From Halalkalibacter alkaliphilus (GTDB taxonomy: Bacteria; Bacillota; Bacilli; Bacillales; Bacillaceae_D), in contig NZ_JAKRYL010000006.1 in NCBI RefSeq assembly GCF_023555415.1, positions 62,001 to 126,000 on the forward strand: a stretch of 64,000 nucleotides of DNA, read 5' to 3'. Below, piece by piece: positions 8,345 through 19,152 of the stretch (its first letter is position 1; each line of letters starts with the position of its first letter). A program made the position numbers and the translations under genes. The notes under the pieces were generated by a model. The model was not told where the DNA came from, did no database searches, and saw only the letters and a list, made by a program, of their open reading frames with translations.

Positions 8345-9286
8345 TTATACTGTTGGCTCTCCCTCAGGCTGTTGCTTGTGAGAATCGAACTTTTTCTTTT
8401 TTAATTGCTTCGCCTTCCAAATCAGCCATAACTGTGAGGCAAGGAACATCGAAGAGTATGTTCCGGCTACAAGTCCTATAAGCAAAGCAAAAGCAAAGGA
8501 GCGGATAGCCTCCCCACCAAAAATAAAAATCGCCGTAGCTGCAAATACGACAGTTAATACCGTATTAATCGAACGTGCTAATGTCTGAACTAAACTTTTG
8601 TTCACAATTGAAGCTAAATCCTCAAAGTCTTTCACTCGCTTAGCAAGCTTCGTGTTCTCTCTAATACGGTCAAACGTTACAATCGTATCATTAATTGAAT
8701 AACCAACGATCGTTAATACAGCTGCAATAAACGGAACATTTACTTCAATTTGTAACAAACTAAACACCGCAATAATAAAAAATGCATCATGTAGTAATGC
8801 CACAATTGCTGCAATTCCATATAGCAATTCAAATCGAATGGTTACATAAATAATAATCCCAACTGAGGCAATCAAAACAGATATTAATGCATTACGCGCA
8901 AGTTCTGCACCAATGATTGGATCAACAGTACTAACACTCGGCTCATGTCCGTAAGCATTGGCAAAATACGCTTGAATTTCATTTATTTCTTCAGGAGACA
9001 AAACACCGATAAACCCAACACTTGCCATTTCATTTTGATCCCCGCCAAGCTGAACATCATCTGGTATAAACCCAATTTGTGCAAACTCCTCCATGACCTC
9101 TTCTTGCGTTATCGGCTCTGTCGATAACAAGTCAACTCGTGAGCCACTTTCAAAATCAATTCCTAAATTCAGCCCTAGTGTAAGCAGCAAAACAATACCA
9201 AGTAACGTAAATAATCCTGAAAAGGCGAAAAACTTTTTTCGATGCTTAACGAAGTCTATCTCACGATTTTGGAAATTAAAGCTCAC
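8345..9286 (-). CDS. secF: Protein translocase subunit SecF
   Basis: A 313-residue RND-family membrane protein that acts with SecD to drive the late steps of Sec secretion using the proton-motive force. There are six membrane segments, one near the N-terminus followed by an extracytoplasmic domain and five more. A longer frame begins at GTG 9295, but the Shine-Dalgarno AAGGAAGG would then touch the start codon. GTG 9286 (MSFNFQNREIDF) has eight-base spacing and is preferred. Either way it overlaps the end of secD. B. subtilis has one fused SecDF polypeptide; here the two halves are separate. Confidence 0.95.
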   Translation of the reverse strand: MSFNFQNREIDFVKHRKKFFAFSGLFTLLGIVLLLTLGLNLGIDFESGSRVDLLSTEPITQEEVMEEFAQIGFIPDDVQLGGDQNEMASVGFIGVLSPEEINEIQAYFANAYGHEPSVSTVDPIIGAELARNALISVLIASVGIIIYVTIRFELLYGIAAIVALLHDAFFIIAVFSLLQIEVNVPFIAAVLTIVGYSINDTIVTFDRIRENTKLAKRVKDFEDLASIVNKSLVQTLARSINTVLTVVFAATAIFIFGGEAIRSFAFALLIGLVAGTYSSMFLASQLWLIWKAKQLKKKKFDSHKQQPEGEPTV

Positions 9287-10580
9287 TAATTTCACCTTCC
9301 TTCACACCGAACAAACGAGGTTTCTTATTAAGCGCTCGACTGTTTACCCATAAACCAAGAAGAAGTCTTGACCCATACACAGCCGTAATAAAGCTCGTTA
9401 AAATACTGACAATCAACATAACAGCGAAACCTTGTACAGAGCTTGTCCCATATGAGAATAGTACAGCAGCTGCTAAGATTGTTGTAATGTTGGCATCTAG
9501 AATCGTTGAAAGCGATCTTCGACTTCCTGCCCTAAAGGCCGACATGATCGATTTACCAGACCTGATCTCTTCTTTAATTCGTTCATAGGTAATGATATTT
9601 GCATCTACTGCCATCCCTACCCCGAGAATTAATGCAGCGATCCCAGGCAATGTTAAAACTGCATTCATCCAATTAAACACAAGCAACACAAGGTAAATAT
9701 AGGTGCTGAGTGTGACAACAGCGATGATTCCCATGAACCTGTAATAAAACAACATATAGGCGAAGATAAGCGCGACTCCAATAAACCCAGCATACACCGT
9801 TTTTTGCATCGCTTGCTCCCCTAACGATGCACCTACAGAGTTAGAGTACATTTCTTCAAGCTGGACTGGAAGGGCTCCTGCATTTAATACTTCTGCCAAA
9901 AATTGTGTTTCTTCAAGTGTAAAACTTCCACTGATAGTCGCTGTATTCGAATATATAATTTCTCGAACTGTAGCTGCAGAAAGATACTTCGGATCCTCTT
10001 TTAAAGCTTCTTCGGCGTAAGAATCTATACCCTCTTCAAAATCAAGCCACATTACGAGTAAATTTTCCGCTGGTGGCCTTGATAGCATCTCCCTAGAGAT
10101 TTGCTCCATTTGACGAGCATCATCTAAAGTCAAAGTCACAATTGGATCATTAGTATCAGGATGAAATGAAGAGCTGGCCCCATTCTGGCGCAAATCGGCT
10201 CCATCTACTAATACCTCATCATGTACATCACGTATCGTTAAACTTGCTTCCGTTGCGAGTAATTCTCTTGCTGTAGCTTGGTCGGCTACTCCTGCAAGTT
10301 GAACTCGAATACGATCGTCTCCTTCTATTCGAATATTCGGTTCAGAAACCCCTAGTACATTAACTCGTTGATTTAAAGCACTGACCGTTGCACGCAATGC
10401 TTCATTATCAATAACGTCACCCTCGTGAGCCGGTTTTACTTCATAAAGTATTTCAAACCCACCTTGGAGGTCAAGACCTAGCTTAATTTCCTTCGCTATC
10501 CCCATCACAGTCGTACTAATCAAACCTGCGAGAATTGCGACAATAAGGAAAAAAGCGAAAATCCTTCCTTTTTTCACCAT
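9276..10580 (-). CDS. secD: Protein translocase subunit SecD
   Basis: A 434-residue partner of SecF in the accessory Sec translocase complex. An N-terminal helix is followed by the extracytoplasmic P1 region (about 30-240), whose start carries the family motif LGLDLQGG at about 34-41. Five membrane helices from about 260 follow, with the conserved GVGMAVDANIITYERI region. The stop lies inside the first codons of secF, indicating coupled translation. A canonical promoter lies 70 bases upstream. Confidence 0.96.
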   Translation of the reverse strand: MVKKGRIFAFFLIVAILAGLISTTVMGIAKEIKLGLDLQGGFEILYEVKPAHEGDVIDNEALRATVSALNQRVNVLGVSEPNIRIEGDDRIRVQLAGVADQATARELLATEASLTIRDVHDEVLVDGADLRQNGASSSFHPDTNDPIVTLTLDDARQMEQISREMLSRPPAENLLVMWLDFEEGIDSYAEEALKEDPKYLSAATVREIIYSNTATISGSFTLEETQFLAEVLNAGALPVQLEEMYSNSVGASLGEQAMQKTVYAGFIGVALIFAYMLFYYRFMGIIAVVTLSTYIYLVLLVFNWMNAVLTLPGIAALILGVGMAVDANIITYERIKEEIRSGKSIMSAFRAGSRRSLSTILDANITTILAAAVLFSYGTSSVQGFAVMLIVSILTSFITAVYGSRLLLGLWVNSRALNKKPRLFGVKEGEISEL

Positions 10581-10650
10581 ACTGCTTTTCTGCCTCCTTC
10601 ATGAAACAGACTACTTGTCCATCTCAACCTTTCATAGACACAATAGTCCC

Positions 10651-10680
10651 ATTATAGCTTTTATAGAAAATCTCTGTCAA
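10651..10680 (-). promoter_or_regulatory. SigA-type promoter for secD-secF
   Basis: On the minus strand TTGACA (10675-10680) and TATAAT (10651-10656) are both perfect, 18 bases apart, and point at secD about 70 bases downstream. Confidence 0.85.
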
Positions 10681-10737
10681 TTTATGCTATGTATACTACA
10701 AATAACTGAAAACACACCTCGTTAAAATGCGATCTCA

Positions 10738-10905
10738 AAAGCCCATCAATAGAGATGATAAAACAGCTCCGTTCGACACTTGCCACGAGTGTGTAACCTA
10801 CTCCTCTCAAGGCTTATATATGTACAGACTCCGCACATGCTTCGGGTTTATCCCAAATGGTCCAAATGAGACCTATTGGGATAAACCATTATCTATGACT
10901 CGCGC
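10738..10905 (+). repeat. Terminator-capped dispersed element, copy A
   Basis: It shares, in order, the blocks CAGCTCCGTTCG, a CGAGTGTG-like stretch, CTCCTCTCAAGGCTT and CATGCTTC with the copy at 47933-48095. It ends in a hairpin (10845-10887; GGTTTATCCCAA arm with an imperfect complement). It fills most of the 340-bp gap between secD and comN, and no gene is credible there. Confidence 0.7.
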
Positions 10906-10921
10906 TTGAACCTTTACCAAT

Positions 10922-11212
10922 TTAAATACTTTCCCCTTCGGCAGCTTCCATTTCTCTAAACCAATCGGTAGGATCTTTGTATGCATTGACCGTTAGCCAC
11001 GTCATATACGTTTGTGGCTTTAGTGTAAGTAGTTCACTAACAAAACTATTAATGTGAATAAATTCTTTCTTCTTTCTTAACTGATAGAGGACACATTCCC
11101 ATACATCGTCTTTCGTAGCTCGATCATAGCCAAGAAAATGAAATTCATCGACCTTACTTACTAAAGCTGGCTCAACATCACTACGCCATACTTCAAATTG
11201 TTGTTTCTCCAT
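10922..11212 (-). CDS. comN: Post-transcriptional regulator ComN
   Basis: A 96-residue soluble protein of the ComN (YrzD) family. In B. subtilis ComN promotes accumulation of comE operon mRNA post-transcriptionally and localises with division proteins. The family pattern is clear: WRSDVEPAL...KVDEFHFLGYD...VWECVLYQLRK, then a Trp-rich end (TWLTVNAYKDPTDWF). It lies in the usual place between spoVB and secDF. The start at 11212 is preceded by GGGGGAGAGA. Confidence 0.9.
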   Translation of the reverse strand: MEKQQFEVWRSDVEPALVSKVDEFHFLGYDRATKDDVWECVLYQLRKKKEFIHINSFVSELLTLKPQTYMTWLTVNAYKDPTDWFREMEAAEGESI

Positions 11213-11227
11213 TAATTCTCTCCCCCT

Positions 11228-11713
11228 TTAAAAGACTGAATACATAATACTTGCTATTCCAAATCCAGCGATAACGACTCCTGTAGCTATAGCAAAAAAA
11301 GCAAACCGGAATGGAATGAAAAATAGGATGGCTGCAAGACTAGCTGAATACGCACCTGTAGTAGGTAATGGTACAGCCGTAAACAAAATGAGACCAATAG
11401 CCCCAAACTTCTCTACTTTGTCGCTTTTTTTCATTGTTCTGTTGTAAAGCCAATCATAAAACTTCTTATACGCTTTGAATCTAAGAAACCACTTACTTAC
11501 CGGCTGAAATAATAGCAAGATTGGTATGATCGGTAACAAGTTTCCACCAATTCCATAGAATAAAGCCTCCCAATACGATAAACCAAGCTGGTGTGCTACG
11601 GGTATTCCCCCTCGCAGCTCTAAAATAGGCAATGCAGAAATTAACACAACAATTAATTCAGGGGGTAAAAAACCAAAATGATCAAAAACAAACTGTTCAA
11701 TTGCCTCTTTCAC
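11228..11713 (-). CDS. Small multidrug-export (PF06695) family membrane protein
   Basis: A protein of about 161 residues with four or five membrane segments, including the conserved PILELRGGIPVA region near the N-terminus. The family name comes from weak early evidence and true transport function is not established. The frame is open to ATG 11782, but GTG 11713 follows GAGAGGA at eight-base spacing and starts just before the conserved part, so it is preferred. It lies 15 bases upstream of comN on the same strand, probably as one transcript, and is divergent from spoVB. Confidence 0.8.
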   Translation of the reverse strand: MKEAIEQFVFDHFGFLPPELIVVLISALPILELRGGIPVAHQLGLSYWEALFYGIGGNLLPIIPILLLFQPVSKWFLRFKAYKKFYDWLYNRTMKKSDKVEKFGAIGLILFTAVPLPTTGAYSASLAAILFFIPFRFAFFAIATGVVIAGFGIASIMYSVF

Positions 11714-11835
11714 TATATCCGTCCTCTCTAACGTTGTATTAATAAAATAACTACTTGTCATGCTTGCCCCACTACTAAGCATATAAATAATAACGCGAAA
11801 TATCCATCATTTTTTTATGAAGGTAGGGACTATTC

Positions 11836-13410
11836 ATGACGAAGCAAACATTTCTTAAAGGAGCATTGATTTTAATCATCGCCGGTCTTATTACAAGATT
11901 CCTAGGCTTTGTGAATAAAATTGTCGTTGCAAGAATTATGGGGGCTGAGGGAGTAGGCCTTTATCAGATGGCAGTCCCTACATTGCTGTTAGTCATCACT
12001 TTAACTCAATTAGGACTGCCCGTTGCCATTTCAAAACTAGTTGCAGAAGCCGAGGCTAAACAAGATAGGCAAAGAATAAGAAAGATCTTGGTAGTCTCCC
12101 TGACCATTACATCAATACTTAGCATTATTTTTACCATTGCAATGATTGCTTTTGCCCCATTTGTAGCAAACACCTTACTAACTGATGCAAGAGCCTATTA
12201 TCCTTTAATTGCCATTGCACCAATCGTCCCTATTGTAGCACTTTCTTCAGTCATGCGTGGCTACTTTCAAGGTCGTCAAAATATGAAACCTACTGCCTAT
12301 TCTCAAGTCATTGAACAAGTAGTTAGAATTACGCTAGTTGCCGTAATGACAAGTGCATTCTTACCAATGGGTGTAGAATATGCAGCAGCTGGTGCCATGG
12401 CCTCCGTTGTAATTGGGGAACTCGCTTCCTTAATTTACATGATTTTTATGTTCAAGAGGAACAAGCGATTTCATGTTCGACGGAACTTCTTCACTTATGC
12501 AAAAGAGGGGAAACAAACATTTAGAGATTTAATGGCTATTTCATTGCCGGCAACTGGAAGTCGCCTAATTGGTTCCATTTCTTTATTTTTTGAACCTATT
12601 ATTGTCGCCCAAAGCTTGGCATTGGCTGGAGTCGCTACAGTAATGGCCACAAGGCAGTACGGGGAACTCGCTGGATTTGTCATTCCAGTACTCATGCTGC
12701 CAACATTTATTACGTATTCCCTCTCTGTTTCTTTAGTACCAGCTATAAGTGAAGCAGCAGCGAAAAAGCATTACAAAACAATTCATCACAGGTTAAACCA
12801 AGCATTACGCCTTGCACTCTTATCAGGAGGCATTTCTGCTGTTGTTTTATACGTTTATGCCGAACCAATTATGAGCTTAATGTATGGGGCCCCAACAGTC
12901 GCTACGTATTTAAAATTAATGGCTCCTTTTAGTATCTTTTTATATTTCCAAGGACCTCTTCAAGCTACTTTACAGGCATTAGACCTAGCTAAAGCTGCGA
13001 TGATGAATAGTTTGTTTGGAGCCGTCATTAAAATGGCTGCTATCTTTGTTCTTGCATCAAGGCCGGAATTAGGAATCATGGGTGCGGCCCTTGCTGTTGT
13101 CATCGGATTCGTTTTAGTCACTTTGTTACACTTTGCATCAGTAGCCAAAACAATAAGTTTTACAATTGAAACTAAAATGGTTGTTAAATCGATTATTCTT
13201 ATTGTTGCTTCTACGTGTATAGGATTTCTTTTTTCTAAGTATGCATTTACTTCTTTATCTCAGCTTTGGCAGACATTGCTCGCAATAAGCCTTACTAGTG
13301 TAATCTACTGCATGTTCATGGTTCTTCTTGGGTTAATTAAAGAGGAGGAAGCTTTACGAGTTCCCATCATAGGTAAAAAGCTAGCCTCAATCATTCAAAG
13401 AACACAATAA
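11836..13410 (+). CDS. spoVB: Stage V sporulation protein B, peptidoglycan lipid flippase-like
   Basis: A 524-residue polytopic protein of the MVF/MATE-like polysaccharide exporter group with about 14 membrane helices. SpoVB is needed for spore cortex synthesis and is thought to flip lipid-linked cortex precursors in the mother cell. The N-terminal ITRFLGFVNKIVVARIMGAE is the family hallmark. It lies between comN and the DUF421 gene, as in B. subtilis. The start at 11836 has a GGTAGGGA-like ribosome-binding site. A strong terminator begins at the stop codon. Confidence 0.95.
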   Translation: MTKQTFLKGALILIIAGLITRFLGFVNKIVVARIMGAEGVGLYQMAVPTLLLVITLTQLGLPVAISKLVAEAEAKQDRQRIRKILVVSLTITSILSIIFTIAMIAFAPFVANTLLTDARAYYPLIAIAPIVPIVALSSVMRGYFQGRQNMKPTAYSQVIEQVVRITLVAVMTSAFLPMGVEYAAAGAMASVVIGELASLIYMIFMFKRNKRFHVRRNFFTYAKEGKQTFRDLMAISLPATGSRLIGSISLFFEPIIVAQSLALAGVATVMATRQYGELAGFVIPVLMLPTFITYSLSVSLVPAISEAAAKKHYKTIHHRLNQALRLALLSGGISAVVLYVYAEPIMSLMYGAPTVATYLKLMAPFSIFLYFQGPLQATLQALDLAKAAMMNSLFGAVIKMAAIFVLASRPELGIMGAALAVVIGFVLVTLLHFASVAKTISFTIETKMVVKSIILIVASTCIGFLFSKYAFTSLSQLWQTLLAISLTSVIYCMFMVLLGLIKEEEALRVPIIGKKLASIIQRTQ

Positions 13411-13590
13411 GGGGGGCTCAAAAGGTCTGTATTTTGACCTTTTGAGCCCCCCCTGAAGCAATGAGCTAAGCCGTTGTAATCTTTTCAAGCCTGCATGTTC
13501 ATAGATGCAAACTTGCTTTGCGCCTATGAACATACAGGCGCGCACCGAGCTTGCCATTGCAAATTTTTAAAAAGGCCCGTTTTTTGACCT
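13411..13590 (-). repeat. Terminator-capped dispersed element, copy D, including the spoVB terminator
   Basis: The spoVB end of the element is a perfect hairpin (13411-13452; stem GGGGGGCTCAAAAGGTC). In reverse orientation the rest matches copy C at 61981-62156: GCAATGGC, a TGCGCGCCTG block, an internal palindrome around TATGAACATGCAGG, CAACGG and CTCATTGCTTC in the same order. Here the element appears to supply the terminator of spoVB. Confidence 0.75.
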
Positions 13591-13642
13591 TTTTGAAGCT
13601 AAAAAACCAAGCTAAATCCTTTTCTATAGGACCATTGCTTGG

Positions 13643-14302
13643 TTATTTTTCATCTTTTACATCAACAAAAAATGTGTCACGATCTTTTAACGCGCAATAG
13701 GATATTTTTTTAATATCACGATACCCTAGCTTCCTCATTTGCTGCCGTAACCATAATTGCGTCTGATTAATTTGTTCTAAATGTTCATTCTGTATCTTCC
13801 CATCTAAAATAAGCGGCAATGGCAGCCTTGGAGCATATCCATCAGCTGGGTCTTCCTGCTTTTCAATCACAGACAGCTTCCCTGATGGTTCTAAAATAGC
13901 AAATTCAACATCAGATAATTTACTAATTTTATTTTGCCTTAGTTGTACTAAAAGGTCATCAAAGTTATACCTTTGCTTTCTCATTTCCCCTTCATCTATT
14001 TTTCCTTCATTAATTAGAACAGAAGGCTTACCATCAATTAATTTACGTAAATCATTGTTTTTCAGCGAAACAAGGGCCAAGATAATTTGAATCGTGGAAA
14101 GAATAACAATGGGGATAATGGAATACATCATTGGTACTTCTATATTTTCTATCGATACAACAGCTAACTCTGCTATCATTATTGATACAACAAAATCCAA
14201 AACAGATAACTGTCCAATCTCACGTTTCCCCATAAACCGAAGCACAAAGAGAATAATGAAGTAGATGAATATTGTACGCAGCATGATTGTCATATAATCC
14301 AT
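13643..14302 (-). CDS. DUF421 family membrane protein (YrbG-like)
   Basis: About 219 residues: three N-terminal membrane helices (roughly 5-90) followed by a soluble domain with the DUF421/YetF signature (GKPSVLINEGKID...RYNFDDLLVQLR). Several paralogues occur in Bacillus. YetF-type proteins have been linked to spore germination or envelope functions, but this member is uncharacterised. ATG 14302 is chosen over 14329 because GGGAGG lies six bases upstream. Its position beside spoVB and yrzE matches B. subtilis yrbG. Confidence 0.85.
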   Translation of the reverse strand: MDYMTIMLRTIFIYFIILFVLRFMGKREIGQLSVLDFVVSIMIAELAVVSIENIEVPMMYSIIPIVILSTIQIILALVSLKNNDLRKLIDGKPSVLINEGKIDEGEMRKQRYNFDDLLVQLRQNKISKLSDVEFAILEPSGKLSVIEKQEDPADGYAPRLPLPLILDGKIQNEHLEQINQTQLWLRQQMRKLGYRDIKKISYCALKDRDTFFVDVKDEK

Positions 14303-14388
14303 CAGATATCCTCCCTTGCGTTCTAACATATCTAAAGCTTAGTATGACCAAGGGAGGAAAGACACATGATTTGTAGCTTTTGGTATTT

Positions 14389-15678
14389 CTACATGAAGTT
14401 AACGAGGTATCTGAAGTAGAGATAAACGGTTGAAATAATAAACGAGATTATGGCTATTGGTAATCCCACTTTTAAGAATTCTAAATAACTGAACGGATGT
14501 TTCGCTTTTGCCGCCATACCAGCAACGATCACGTTGGCTGTGGCGCCGATAATCGTTGCGTTCCCGCCTAAACATGCACCTAAAGCAAGGGCCCACCATA
14601 AAGGATCTAAATTGTTCATACCATATTCTTGAAACTCAAGAATGACAGGAATCATCGCAGCAACAAAAGGGATATTATCAACAAATCCAGATAAAATCCC
14701 TGAGCCCCAGAGGATAAATAGAGCGGTCTTAGGCAGGTCACCTTCCGTATAGTAAATAATTGATTTTGCAATTTCATCAATAATTCCTACTTCCTTTAAA
14801 CCACCAACAAGCATAAACAATCCTATAAAGAAAAAGAGCGTTACCCACTCCACTGAACGAAAGACTTCTTCCATATCTTGCTCTTCATGCGTAATTAACA
14901 TTAACAAAAGGGCTCCAACCATTGCAATGCTTGTTAACTCAACATGAATAAAAGGCTGAAAAATAAAGGCTATTGTAGTTAATGTTAATACGGAGACCGA
15001 TTTCATAAGAAGCTTCCGATCCTTAATGTATGTAGTTGGGTTAATCGCGTATAATTTCGCTTGATCCTCTTTTGTAACAACTAATTGCTTACGATATAGT
15101 AAAACTAGACCTCCCATAACGATTATAAAAATAATGAGAACGACTGGGCTTAAATGAATTAGAAAGTCATTAAATGTTAAATGATCAACTGCCTGCCCAA
15201 TCATCAGGTTTGGAGGATCTCCAATTAATGTTGCCGTCCCTCCAATGTTTGATGCCATAACCAATGACAATAGAAAGGGGACTGCGGGAAGCTTTAATAA
15301 TGAAGTTAATGTAAATATTATTGGAACAATTAATAAAACGGTTGTCACATTATTTAAAAAAGCCGACCCAAATGCAGTTAAAGATGAGATTACAATAAGC
15401 AGTGGAACCGGCCGACCATCTACCCACTTAGCTAAAGACACTGCTACATACTCAAAAAAGCCACTCTGACTTGTTATGGATACTAAGATCATCATTGCCA
15501 ACAGAAGCGTAATCGTATGCCAATCTATATGGTGCAAAAATGCAGCATTTATTTCATACACACCAAATACAAGCATGAGTACACCACCGAAGCAGGCAAT
15601 GACAGCTCGATTTAGTTTTTCTGTGATAATGAAGAAGTAACTGCAAAGAAAAATAATTAAAGCTAAGGTTACCCCCAT
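14389..15678 (-). CDS. ArsB/NhaD-superfamily ion transporter
   Basis: A 429-residue membrane protein with about 11-12 helices and the superfamily signature FLNNVTTVLLIVPI plus SNIGGTATLIGDPPN, repeated as VDNIPFVAAMIPV and LGGNATIIGATAN in the second half. The two-fold internal repeat is typical of the IT superfamily (ArsB, NhaD, P protein, CitM). Substrates in the family range from arsenite and Na+/H+ to dicarboxylates and the sequence alone does not decide. No ars genes are nearby, so arsenite is not favoured. It is inserted between the yrbG-like and yrzE genes. Confidence 0.85.
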   Translation of the reverse strand: MGVTLALIIFLCSYFFIITEKLNRAVIACFGGVLMLVFGVYEINAAFLHHIDWHTITLLLAMMILVSITSQSGFFEYVAVSLAKWVDGRPVPLLIVISSLTAFGSAFLNNVTTVLLIVPIIFTLTSLLKLPAVPFLLSLVMASNIGGTATLIGDPPNLMIGQAVDHLTFNDFLIHLSPVVLIIFIIVMGGLVLLYRKQLVVTKEDQAKLYAINPTTYIKDRKLLMKSVSVLTLTTIAFIFQPFIHVELTSIAMVGALLLMLITHEEQDMEEVFRSVEWVTLFFFIGLFMLVGGLKEVGIIDEIAKSIIYYTEGDLPKTALFILWGSGILSGFVDNIPFVAAMIPVILEFQEYGMNNLDPLWWALALGACLGGNATIIGATANVIVAGMAAKAKHPFSYLEFLKVGLPIAIISFIISTVYLYFRYLVNFM

Positions 15679-15837
15679 GATTGTACTCCTCTCCCTCGCA
15701 TTTCTACCATCCTATGACAAGCCCACAAAAAACATGTCCTTTTTCTAAGACAAGCAAATTTTGCGTCTATTCTATACAAGCCTGAATAAGCTGTATTAAA
15801 CAGTAGTTGTATTTCATCATTGAAAGGAGAGTTTCCA

Positions 15838-16215
15838 TTGACGTATCGAGGTTTTTTTCCAGCAATTTTGTTCGGGCTGTCAACTATTTTGGTCATTGCT
15901 TTATCATTTAGTTTGGTTGTCTCAATTGTGTTATCTTTTACATCTCTTACTGAACATTCAGTTCAGTGGTTAATCACAGGGGTTGCATTTGTTACTATGT
16001 TTTTAGGAGGGACAATCTCAGGGGCGAAAGCAAAAGAAAAAGGCTGGATTGCGGGCGCATGTACAGCTCTTTTATTTTCCTTGTTAACTTTCTTCATTCA
16101 ATATTTAGGCTACAATAACACCTTTACAAGTGAACAGTACATGTACCATGCTGGTTATATATTAGCAGCAGCTATCGGAGGAATTATAGGTGTCAATTTA
16201 AGCAGTCACAAATAA
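15838..16215 (+). CDS. yrzE: TIGR04086/YrzE family membrane protein
   Basis: A 125-residue protein with four predicted membrane helices and no charged catalytic motif. It matches the position and size of B. subtilis YrzE; the function is unknown. The frame can be extended to TTG 15820, but AAAGGAG lies eight bases before TTG 15838, giving MTYRGFFPAILFG, which starts just before the first helix. It faces yajC and the two share a bidirectional terminator. Confidence 0.8.
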   Translation: MTYRGFFPAILFGLSTILVIALSFSLVVSIVLSFTSLTEHSVQWLITGVAFVTMFLGGTISGAKAKEKGWIAGACTALLFSLLTFFIQYLGYNNTFTSEQYMYHAGYILAAAIGGIIGVNLSSHK

Positions 16216-16232
16216 CCAAACTATTTTAAAAA

Positions 16233-16267
16233 AAGAAAGCGCAGCGATCTAATCGCTGCGCTTTCTT
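16233..16267. terminator. Bidirectional terminator between yrzE and yajC
   Basis: A perfect 16-bp stem (AAGAAAGCGCAGCGAT with its complement) has a 3-nt loop. A-rich sequence on the left and T-rich sequence on the right allow function in both directions. Confidence 0.92.
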
Positions 16268-16277
16268 ATGTACTATA

Positions 16278-16541
16278 TCAATCTGGGTTAACGACTTCAC
16301 GAATAGCTGCACGGTCGAACGTAAGCTTACGATTATCATTAACAAGAATAACGATCGTGTCTTCATCAACAGCATCAATTGTTCCATGAAGGCCTCCGAT
16401 TGTGATAATTTTATCACCACGTTGAAGTGCACTATGCATTTCACGAATAGCCTTTTGCTTCTTTTGCTGAGGACGAATTAGTAAGAAGTAAAAAATCGCA
16501 AACATTAAAATTAGTGGAAGTAAAGTTCCAAATAGTTCCAT
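16278..16541 (-). CDS. yajC: Preprotein translocase subunit YajC
   Basis: An 87-residue protein with one N-terminal membrane helix (about 3-22) ending in FLLIRPQQKKQK, the family hallmark, then a small cytoplasmic beta domain with GDKIITIGGLHGTI. YajC associates with SecDF in E. coli. The start at 16541 is preceded by AAAGGGGGG. It lies downstream of queA-tgt on the same strand, the conserved bacterial queA-tgt-yajC arrangement. Confidence 0.97.
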   Translation of the reverse strand: MELFGTLLPLILMFAIFYFLLIRPQQKKQKAIREMHSALQRGDKIITIGGLHGTIDAVDEDTIVILVNDNRKLTFDRAAIREVVNPD

Positions 16542-16667
16542 CTGTTTTCCCCCCTTTCATTAATAAACGCCTTACTTACCAGAACGAGTAAAGCAAACCA
16601 AATAGCGGGTGGCTATACTCTGCTTCGAGACGCACGGAAAGAAAAGATCATCCTATAGAATGAATCC

Positions 16668-18850
<2,183 letters not shown>

Positions 18851-18933
18851 GTTAACATTCACCTTTTTTTAAAATATCCGTTCATTTTTATACATCTTTG
18901 TTATCATACCCAAACTCTTAAGTCGATGCAACT

Positions 18934-19152
18934 TTAACGAAAACGACCAATAATAAAGAAAAGCAGTGATAGAACAACACTTATTACAATACTCGTCATT
19001 ATAGGAAAGTAGAAGGTTGAGTTTTCACGTTTAATTAAAATATCTCCTGGTAGCTTACCTATTGGAATAAATCGACCGATTAACATCCATACCCCACCAA
19101 TTACAATACATAAAATACCGATCGTAATTAATACTTTCGGAAATGTATTCAT
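18934..19152 (-). CDS. DUF2905 family small membrane protein
   Basis: A 72-residue protein with two membrane helices (about 5-26 and 48-69) and the conserved central loop [19 protein letters not shown], diagnostic of DUF2905. The function is unknown. Such genes commonly follow ruvB in Firmicutes, and here the start overlaps the ruvB stop by four bases. GGAGG lies nine bases upstream. Translational coupling with ruvB is likely. Confidence 0.88.
   Translation of the reverse strand: MNTFPKVLITIGILCIVIGGVWMLIGRFIPIGKLPGDILIKRENSTFYFPIMTSIVISVVLSLLFFIIGRFR

Noticed and set aside
9276-10580. Possible frameshift breaking a fused secDF gene
   Set aside because: Both halves have complete helix sets and secF has its own ribosome-binding site, so two genes are the simpler reading.
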